In this document: in pieces, positions 12,949 through 18,515 of the stretch
Numbering within the stretch: position 1 is the stretch's first letter
Layout: each line of letters opens with the position of its first letter
NCBI GenBank assembly: GCA_910585795.1
Contig: CAJUFV010000199.1
Coordinates: 1-18,515 of the forward strand
Reading direction: 5' to 3'
Length of the DNA: 18,515 nt
Source of the DNA: an uncultured Clostridia bacterium
GTDB lineage: Bacteria; Bacillota; Clostridia; UBA1381
The notes under the pieces: model-generated
What the model was told of the DNA's origin: nothing
The model's database searches: none
Seen by the model: the letters and a program-made list of their open reading frames with translations, nothing else
Program-made: the position numbers and the translations under genes

Positions 12949-14518
12949 ATTTTTTTAACACCTCCACTATTTGTTGAGTATCACTATCAAATTCTTTATT
13001 TGAATAAGATGTTCTTATCTCCTGATTTATTATATTTACATATGACGCACCTTCATATGAATAAAAACGTTCAAATTGCCCTTTCCACACTGTTTTTGAA
13101 GCCTTTGCATTACGAATAAATTCTTTAGCCATATCTTCAGTTACATTATGTAAACGCTCTTTGTTTATATGTTCATCATCAAAAGCAAGTTTTGAAACAT
13201 CAATCTCTTTTGCAGGTATATGGAAACTACCCTGCGGAAACAATTCCCGAAGCTCCTTTACACAATTATAATCATTCTGCGTCGCCTTTGGATTGTTGCC
13301 CTTATACCGAAAGAAGCCTTTTAAATCTTCCCACTTCTCTTTTTCATTATACTTCATATTTTGGAACTTGTCAAACGAGCGTCCTACAACCTTAATGCCG
13401 AGCCTGTTTTTATATTCTGCAAATTGCAGCTTATCGGCAGTACGGTTACTATTTTTCTTTCTTGCCAAATCAAGAGCAGATTTCTGCTCCGGTGTAAGAT
13501 TTTTCACCCATTCGCTGTATGTGATGCTGCCGTCAACAAGCTCATTTTTCCCCGTCAGCGGATTTCTCGCTCTACGGCTATTATAATCAATATTCATCGT
13601 CGTTGTACAGCGGCATCGCGGATGCATTGTAGGATAATTCACGCCCTCAACCGCTTCGGATAATGGCAGCGCCTTATTATCCCACTGCTGGCATGTCTCA
13701 CATGTCAGATAGTCCAGTGTGGCAAGATATTTATATTCCTTAACACCTAAATCCTCATATGCTTTCATATCTGCCATAGCGTGTATATGCGCCGTTTCCG
13801 TATGTATGAGCGTTGTCGCCTGATATTTGCTTACCTCAAACCGTTCCGACAGCTTACGTGCCGTCTTTGTAAGGCTCTCTCCCGACATCAGCGACTTTGT
13901 GACAAGCTCCTGTGCTTCCTGCGCCAGCCTGTCGGTATTATTCCATATTCGCTCTGAAAAACGCTTGCCGTGCCATTTAGCTGTAATAGCTTCATTTATC
14001 GCATCATCATTTAATATGCCGAAGTTGATACCAACGTCAAGACCTTTTGCTGTGTCGTCAATATTCCCGTAATAACTTTCACTGTACGCCTTTTTCAGCA
14101 TAGCCGTCACAAGCTCTGTCTGCTCTGCCGCCATTTTTTTCAGCCTTGCGTATATACTTTGCTTAACCGCGTCATACCGTTCTATTCTGGACGCATACGC
14201 CCTTACAGACAAACCGTCACGGTGTATATATTCAAGTATGCTTTTCCGTGCCTTTTCGTCAGGAGCGTTTTCAAGCGCGTATATCAATGCATTCAGATTT
14301 TCCTCCTGCTGAGCCTGCGTTAGAAAATATGACGCTGTTTCATTTTCCAGACCGTAACGCCGCCGAAAATTTTCCTTAATTACCGCTATTTCATTATTTA
14401 TATCGTCCAGAGCTTCATCATATAGCTTTAATACTTCCTCCGCTGTAAACGTCGCTCCCTCCTGTACAGCTATTTCACGAAGCAAAGCGGCCTGTTTCCA
14501 GTATTCACTGCTTTTCAT
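12938..14518 (-). CDS. Minor head / head morphogenesis protein (SPP1 gp7, Mu F family) with C-terminal extension
   Basis: 526 aa. The N-terminal 1-250 region is helical and charged. Residues about 220-320 hold the Mu-F/gp7 core, with C273-x-x-C276 in LTCETCQQWDNKAL and HPRCRC at 299-304. This protein enters the procapsid with the portal. About 200 residues follow that gp7 proteins lack. Residues about 370-526 contain DDEHINKERLHNV (H450, R455, H457) and NQEIRTSYSNKEF (R502, T503, Y505), a pattern reminiscent of the barnase-EndoU-colicin-RelE (BECR) nuclease domains often fused to such head proteins. The core is certain; the nuclease reading of the tail is tentative. RBS AGAGG is 7 nt before the ATG. 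It overlaps the 64-aa gene. Confidence 0.87.
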   Translation of the reverse strand: MKSSEYWKQAALLREIAVQEGATFTAEEVLKLYDEALDDINNEIAVIKENFRRRYGLENETASYFLTQAQQEENLNALIYALENAPDEKARKSILEYIHRDGLSVRAYASRIERYDAVKQSIYARLKKMAAEQTELVTAMLKKAYSESYYGNIDDTAKGLDVGINFGILNDDAINEAITAKWHGKRFSERIWNNTDRLAQEAQELVTKSLMSGESLTKTARKLSERFEVSKYQATTLIHTETAHIHAMADMKAYEDLGVKEYKYLATLDYLTCETCQQWDNKALPLSEAVEGVNYPTMHPRCRCTTTMNIDYNSRRARNPLTGKNELVDGSITYSEWVKNLTPEQKSALDLARKKNSNRTADKLQFAEYKNRLGIKVVGRSFDKFQNMKYNEKEKWEDLKGFFRYKGNNPKATQNDYNCVKELRELFPQGSFHIPAKEIDVSKLAFDDEHINKERLHNVTEDMAKEFIRNAKASKTVWKGQFERFYSYEGASYVNIINQEIRTSYSNKEFDSDTQQIVEVLKKYGI

Positions 14519-14521
14519 ACG

Positions 14522-14884
14522 CTACCTCTTGAATTCCTTTACAATAGCCGCTATAACATCCGGCTGCCTGCCTATAAGCGCAGGGATAAGGTACGGCTGA
14601 GCGGCCATTTTGTATGTGCCGAACTCAACATAAGCCGCATATTCTTTATTAGTACCCACCATAGCGGTTATACCGTCCACCTGTCCGTGTATAGACATTC
14701 TCAGCTCACCGTGCGGACCGCCCGGACGCGTTTCCTCTGTTGATACAGGACACTCCGCGCGCGCTTCACTTTGTACTATTCTTGCTCCCATAACCAGACC
14801 GCGGTGTAATTTTCTTTCAATACCATCACTGTATTTTTTTAATATATTACTCACACTCTCCACGCCTTCTACCTGCATCTGCAT
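14522..14884 (-). CDS. HK97-gp10-like protein (copy a)
   Basis: 120 aa. Carries AAYVEFGTYKMAAQPYLIPAL, the family's C-terminal signature, and an earlier RIVQSEARAECPVSTEETRP block where such proteins have the (A)P(V)xTG loop. It is a second member of the family beside 9639-10064, in an unusual place between portal and minor-head genes. The ATG overlaps the portal stop by one base (TGATG), with GGGAGG upstream; the next gene starts 3 nt after its stop. It may serve as a neck part or as a head-interior protein. Confidence 0.85.
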   Translation of the reverse strand: MQMQVEGVESVSNILKKYSDGIERKLHRGLVMGARIVQSEARAECPVSTEETRPGGPHGELRMSIHGQVDGITAMVGTNKEYAAYVEFGTYKMAAQPYLIPALIGRQPDVIAAIVKEFKR

Positions 14885-16224
14885 CAGTATCCACCTCCCG
14901 CGGCTATATCCTCTACTGCCTGTGTCTGCGCCCTGTATTTTTCCGCCTGCTCATTTTTAGCAAGCTCCGCTTCTTCCTTCGCGTCGGATACAAACGATAA
15001 TTGCTCAAGAAGCGTTTCATTACTCACAAGTCCCTGTAAGTAGCTTATCATCTGCGCGACTTCAAGCTCATTCACCGGCAGATTTCTTGTAAATACAATA
15101 TCTACTCTATGCACTGGTACATTCCGCATAAGGCTCTTAATACTAAGATAATGATTATACAGCTTAAAACGTTCTTTCAGTGATTTTGAAATATACCTTT
15201 CCTTATTTCGTACCTGCTGTTCAAAGCCAAGCAGCTTGTATTTAATCGCGACACCTGAAAGGTTATTGCCAAAGCTCTCGTCAGACAAATCAGGAACACA
15301 TGAAAATTTATGTATATCAGACTTTATATTATCACTCAGCACCTGAATATCACTCTCTGTCATTACCTTTGATAAATACTGAGCTGCCGCTCCCTCATAT
15401 CCCATAAGAATACGTTCCTCTCGAAGCTTCCTTGCTTGTTCACTGTCAATATCAATATTCGTTAGAAATAAAAATGCGTCCACAAACTGCTCTTTGTCAT
15501 TTACACGGTCAGACTGCAATATGTTATACGCGTCTATCAGTGATATAAGCTGCTCAAAATCCCCCTGCATCTCACTGTTATTATGATATTCTATGAGCGG
15601 TACTCCTCCAAAATAATGCATGCCCTCATATGTCAGCGTCATATTATACCAGCTATCGGTGTTATTTTCATATGTGAATATCCTATCATCGGTATAAACA
15701 TTGCACACAACACCGCTGACACTGTCATCTATATTTTTCGTCTTGTAATAATACACGCCAAACAACGGTATACGCACACAGTCATCATTATACACAACAA
15801 ATGCCTGCATAGGCGAAATCTGCACACTTTTTGGCTTACTATTCTCATCCGCATAAATAAGCTCATACGCGCATCCGTATATGCCGCAATGCTTTACCAG
15901 CTCCGAATCAACACTCGCTATATCCTGCTCAAAATATGTGTTTTTTAACGCTTCTATATCATAGCCTTTTGACGCAGCGTAAGTCACAGGAACACTAATA
16001 AGATATGACGCGGTCATGTCTGTTATATACTTAGCGTAATTATGTACTACTTTATTATTTGCCGCGCTGTCGCTGGAGCGTCTGCGCTGAAATATATCAT
16101 GCTCTCCGCTGTAATATCTGCGTAATTTTTCATACCGTTCTAAACTGCTATTATGCTTTAATATCAGTTTATAAAGCAAATCCGGCGTTATTCCTTCGCT
16201 TATAAGCTTTTCATCTAATATCAT
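14884..16224 (-). CDS. Portal protein (SPP1 gp6 family)
   Basis: 446 aa. Forms the dodecameric ring through which DNA is packaged. Recognisable blocks are RYEKLRRYYSGEHDIFQRR near residue 30, NNKVVHNYAKYITDMTASYL (about 55-75), GVPLIEYHNNSEMQGDFEQL (about 207-226) and FSCVPDLSDESFGNNLSGVA (crown/wing region near 310). Length is usual. The start overlaps the terminase stop by 4 nt (ATGA), the normal coupling in this family. Confidence 0.92.
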   Translation of the reverse strand: MILDEKLISEGITPDLLYKLILKHNSSLERYEKLRRYYSGEHDIFQRRRSSDSAANNKVVHNYAKYITDMTASYLISVPVTYAASKGYDIEALKNTYFEQDIASVDSELVKHCGIYGCAYELIYADENSKPKSVQISPMQAFVVYNDDCVRIPLFGVYYYKTKNIDDSVSGVVCNVYTDDRIFTYENNTDSWYNMTLTYEGMHYFGGVPLIEYHNNSEMQGDFEQLISLIDAYNILQSDRVNDKEQFVDAFLFLTNIDIDSEQARKLREERILMGYEGAAAQYLSKVMTESDIQVLSDNIKSDIHKFSCVPDLSDESFGNNLSGVAIKYKLLGFEQQVRNKERYISKSLKERFKLYNHYLSIKSLMRNVPVHRVDIVFTRNLPVNELEVAQMISYLQGLVSNETLLEQLSFVSDAKEEAELAKNEQAEKYRAQTQAVEDIAAGGGY

Positions 16225-17480
16225 AATCCTAAATCCTTTCTGTTTATTATTCTTGCTTTTCTGTTACTTATTTCATCCTCCATCGCATAACGCACCGCGT
16301 CAATGCTATGATTATTTTTATCCGGATAACCGTCTTTAAATCCGTCGTTTCCGTCAGGCTCCAATTCATAATTATAGAATTCCTCCGCCGTTTTTGGACA
16401 GCGGATATTGTCTATTATAATTTCATTCAGCGATTGCAGAAATTTAATACCGTATTCTATACTGTCAGGCCCTTTCTTTGCGCCGCGCACACGAAATCCG
16501 AGCTGTCTGAAATCATTTATGCTTTTCGGTTCAGCGCTGTCGCATATAATGTACTGGCTGTATTGTCCGCGTTCATTTATAAGCTCTGCGGCTCTGGCGT
16601 TTGACAGTCCGACCTTATATATTTCATCAAAAATATACAGACGCTTATGCTTGCTGTCATAATGAGAGACGACATACACAAACGGGTCAGCCGCAAAACC
16701 AAAGTCAATGCCGCGCTTAATTTTATCAAACGCGTTGATTTCCTCGTCAGATACGCTTTTCAGCTTTACATTCGCGAATACTGTCCCGCCTGTACCTGTA
16801 ACCTTGCCAAGATACTCATGAGCATATGCTTCCGCGTTGCTCTTCTTTAAATACTCCGCTTCACGGAAAAAATTATCTCCAAGCCAGTCACGCGGAACAT
16901 CAAGATATGTACTGTGGTGCACACATCGGTTACCCTGTTTTTTCAATATCTCTGTATTAACCCAGTTACGCTGTGACTTCGGCGGATTATATGAATAAAA
17001 CACATCGAATTTTATCCCTCCCCGCATAAGCGACTGATTTATCGTTCGTATTTCCTCCATACCGTTAAATTCAGCTGCTTCCTCATACCAGATATATCGG
17101 ATATAACCTTTGCTCACTTTTGTTGATTTCAGCTTAGCCGGCTTATCCGCACCTCGAAATAATATCCGCTGTCCTGTAGGAATATAAATTAATTCCAAAG
17201 GACTCAGCTTCTGTTTCCATAAATGAGATACCCCCAGCCTGTCAATCGCCCATACAAGCTGTTCATATACGCTGTCTTTAAGATATAGTCCGACCTTGCG
17301 TATTATGACAGAGTTAGCGTCACTATGCCGCATCATGCCGAGGATAATTTCAACGCTGATAAATGATGATTTTGTTGAACCTCTTCCGCCCTTTAGCCAG
17401 TAATGCGTGTAAATTCCATCTTCTATATCATAATGCAGGTTATAAAAAGAAGGAGCGATTATATCAGTCAGTCTCGGCAC
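16221..17480 (-). CDS. Terminase large subunit (PBSX-type)
   Basis: 419 aa from GTG at 17480. A GTG at 17489 also starts the frame, but the AGGAG site abuts it, whereas spacing to 17480 is 8 nt. The ATPase has Walker A GGRGSTKSS (about residues 31-39) and a Walker-B-type YIWYEEAAEF (catalytic Glu about 134-135). The C-terminal nuclease has the acid triad in RGIDFGFAAD (D259), IICDSAEP (D314) and NNHSIDAVRY (D394). It packages and cuts phage DNA at the portal. It overlaps the small-subunit gene by 17 nt and the portal by 4. Confidence 0.93.
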   Translation of the reverse strand: MPRLTDIIAPSFYNLHYDIEDGIYTHYWLKGGRGSTKSSFISVEIILGMMRHSDANSVIIRKVGLYLKDSVYEQLVWAIDRLGVSHLWKQKLSPLELIYIPTGQRILFRGADKPAKLKSTKVSKGYIRYIWYEEAAEFNGMEEIRTINQSLMRGGIKFDVFYSYNPPKSQRNWVNTEILKKQGNRCVHHSTYLDVPRDWLGDNFFREAEYLKKSNAEAYAHEYLGKVTGTGGTVFANVKLKSVSDEEINAFDKIKRGIDFGFAADPFVYVVSHYDSKHKRLYIFDEIYKVGLSNARAAELINERGQYSQYIICDSAEPKSINDFRQLGFRVRGAKKGPDSIEYGIKFLQSLNEIIIDNIRCPKTAEEFYNYELEPDGNDGFKDGYPDKNNHSIDAVRYAMEDEISNRKARIINRKDLGL

Positions 17481-17829
17481 CGCTATCACTCCTCGGTATG
17501 TCGTTTATTATTGTAACAGCTTCATTTCCTGAAATATTTATATTTTTATCATGCTCATATCCTGCTCGGTCAAGTATATCCTTCGATACCATATATCGAA
17601 CCATTTCACTTTTTGCGGATAATAAACTTATTTGTGTTCGCAATGCTTTTGCGGCAAGCGACCTAATGCTTGTCCTTATTCTTGTTTCAAGCTCTGATAT
17701 AAATTCCTCGTTTTTTTTCCAGTTACAGAGCGTCTGTTCCGTTATTTTAATATCCCGCGCGACTTCTTTCTGCGACAGTGTACCTAAGGCCATTAATTCA
17801 ATACATTTCTTCTGCTTAGCCGATAACAT
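17464..17829 (-). CDS. Terminase small subunit (DNA-recognition)
   Basis: 121 aa from ATG 17829, preceded by GGAGGTGATTGGA; the frame can be extended to a TTG at 17844, but that would lie on top of the ribosome binding site. MLSAKQKKCIELMALGTLSQ, with KEVARDIKITEQTLCNWKKN after it, is a helix-turn-helix of the phBC6A51/terS type, followed by a helical oligomerisation region (RTSIRSLAAKALRTQISLLS). It recognises the packaging site and recruits the large subunit. The gene is directly behind the terminator at 17861-17890. Confidence 0.87.
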   Translation of the reverse strand: MLSAKQKKCIELMALGTLSQKEVARDIKITEQTLCNWKKNEEFISELETRIRTSIRSLAAKALRTQISLLSAKSEMVRYMVSKDILDRAGYEHDKNINISGNEAVTIINDIPRSDSGAETD

Positions 17830-17860
17830 TCCAATCACCTCCAAGATTAAAATTTTTTAA

Positions 17861-17890
17861 AACAAAAACAGACATCTGTAAGATGTCTGC
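17861..17890 (-). terminator. Strong terminator before the terminase operon
   Basis: Stem 17869-17877 / 17881-17889 (CAGACATCT / AGATGTCTG), 3-nt loop, followed on the minus strand by TTTTTGTTTT. It lies 30-60 nt before the terminase small-subunit start, and I see no promoter between them. Confidence 0.85.
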
Positions 17891-17892
17891 TC

Positions 17893-17989
17893 AATATTCT
17901 TCTAATACCTCGACGCCCGCCTTTTATATGAGATATTCCCCTTCGCCTTTTCCTACGGCGATACTCCGCTTATGCTTTATACACAATCT
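17893..17989 (-). other. Structured non-coding spacer between late regulator and terminase
   Basis: About 97 nt with no supportable gene. It is rich in short complementary blocks on the minus strand, for example TCGCC and GGCGA around a 9-nt loop, with an outer GAG/CTC pairing, then GGCGGGCG. It leads straight into the terminator. Candidates are an antitermination or attenuator leader, a packaging (cos/pac) site, or a small RNA; the sequence does not decide among them. Confidence 0.45.
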
Positions 17990-18424
17990 CTATTTTAAAT
18001 TATAACATATATTTTTCGGCATTTTCGGCATATTGTAACTTTTCTTCAAATATTTATTATGTTTTCTTCTGGGATAACTCTCATCATGATGTCCCATCTT
18101 AAACGCAATCCACTGCCATGAAGGTCTAACCTTGCCGTCCATATACCGATATGTAAATATCCTCCGTGTAATGCTGTCAGGAATATTATGTATAAACGTC
18201 TCAATATCCTGCTTCTGTTTCTCCAGCTTGCGGATAAGCGCCATATACCGCTTATTATCATCTGTTTCTACAACACCACTCACAGACATCGCATGCTTTA
18301 CATACGGAAATTCACTGTCCGAGCCTGTAACAGTACCATATACTGTGTTTTTGTTAAGCCTGTCACGTATCTCATCAATCTCCGCCACGATAGAGCGGTA
18401 CTGCTCAAGCTCTTCCTTTGTCAA
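17990..18424 (-). CDS. Late-gene regulator, ArpU/sigma-region-4-like
   Basis: 144 aa from a TTG start at 18424, chosen because GGGAGG lies 8 nt upstream. The N-terminal two thirds are coiled-coil-like (EELEQYRSIVAEIDEIRDRL, then KRYMALIRKLEKQKQDIETF). The last third, DSITRRIFTYRYMDGKVRPS followed by WQWIAFKMG, is the 'RRIF-x-YRY-x-DG...W-x-x-IA' element of the ArpU/RinA-type phage regulators, in which a sigma-70 region-4-like helix-turn-helix turns on the packaging/structural operon. Its place just ahead of terminase is typical. It is close to the partial gene upstream (stop at 18428), so the two are coupled. DNA contacts are inferred. Confidence 0.72.
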   Translation of the reverse strand: MTKEELEQYRSIVAEIDEIRDRLNKNTVYGTVTGSDSEFPYVKHAMSVSGVVETDDNKRYMALIRKLEKQKQDIETFIHNIPDSITRRIFTYRYMDGKVRPSWQWIAFKMGHHDESYPRRKHNKYLKKSYNMPKMPKNICYNLK

Positions 18425-18427
18425 TCC

Positions 18428-18514
18428 TTAATCCTCCCTGTCTGTTATGTACTCACGTATTATCCGGCATATCGTTTCATACGACACGTCAATATTCTCA
18501 AAATTGTATATCTG
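18428..18514 (-). CDS. C-terminal fragment of an unidentified gene
   Basis: 28 codons and a stop, cut by the right edge; they read QIYNFENIDVSYETICRIIR, then EYITDRED. It ends 3 nt before the regulator's TTG and contains that gene's ribosome binding site, so it belongs to the same early/middle operon. No family can be named from this length. Confidence 0.6.
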   Translation of the reverse strand, partial: QIYNFENIDVSYETICRIIREYITDRED

Positions 18515-18515
18515 C

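Noticed and set aside
17893..17989. Arg-rich reading frame (AEYRRRKRRRGISHIKGGRR...) in the spacer.
   Set aside because: No start codon after the upstream stop and no ribosome binding site; the frame runs into the terminator.
1..18515. CRISPR arrays, tRNA or rRNA genes, insertion sequences, integrase or attachment sites.
   Set aside because: I looked for regular spaced repeats, tRNA-like folds and transposase or recombinase motifs and found none.

Overview
The window is a contiguous piece of a tailed-phage (siphovirus) genome, most likely an integrated prophage of a low-GC Firmicute of the class Clostridia. The evidence is AT-rich DNA, strong AGGAGG-type ribosome binding sites, TTGACA/TATAAT promoters, and a textbook head-to-tail gene order with SPP1/HK97-like protein families. 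Every conventional gene is on the minus strand, so the late operon reads from right to left. The window contains no integrase, repressor or lysis genes, so 'prophage' rather than 'phage' is an inference.

From right to left the layout is: the 3' end of an unidentified gene (18514-18428); a small ArpU/sigma-region-4-like late regulator (18424-17990); a 100-nt non-coding spacer with a strong terminator; terminase small and large subunits, portal, an HK97-gp10-like protein, and an SPP1-gp7/Mu-F minor head protein with a long C-terminal extension overlapped by a 64-aa Cys-rich gene. Then come scaffold, major capsid, a 45-aa protein, head-tail connector, head-closure adaptor, a second gp10-like protein, a probable tail terminator and the major tail protein. 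The tail section continues with tail assembly chaperones G/GT (joined by a -1 frameshift at A AAA AAC), tape measure, distal tail protein, tail-associated (Tal) protein, and the start of a secreted stalk-domain protein cut by the left edge.

The most striking content is three small transcription units of identical architecture inserted between late genes at about 2009-2336, 8319-8660 and 12419-12724. Each has a minus-strand promoter, a leader whose hairpin covers the Shine-Dalgarno sequence, a 20-25 codon ORF for a hydrophobic peptide ending in I-K-K, and a terminator. Each also has a near-consensus plus-strand promoter driving a roughly 90-105 nt antisense RNA whose terminator hairpin overlaps the toxin stop codon. 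This is the layout of a type I toxin-antitoxin (TxpA/RatA, BsrG/SR4 and holin-like-toxin type). In all three, the 5' leaders of the mRNA and antisense RNA resemble each other because the locus is bounded by inverted repeats. The mRNA 3' region could therefore pair either with its own 5' leader or with the antisense RNA. The three copies differ in nucleotide sequence but keep the plan.

The genes fit together as a packaging, capsid and tail factory read as one late operon, punctuated by three autonomous 'moron' units likely expressed in the lysogen. Because each unit ends in a terminator in the late-operon direction, full late transcription would need antitermination, read-through or extra promoters. 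Read-through transcripts would also carry the targets of all three antisense RNAs.
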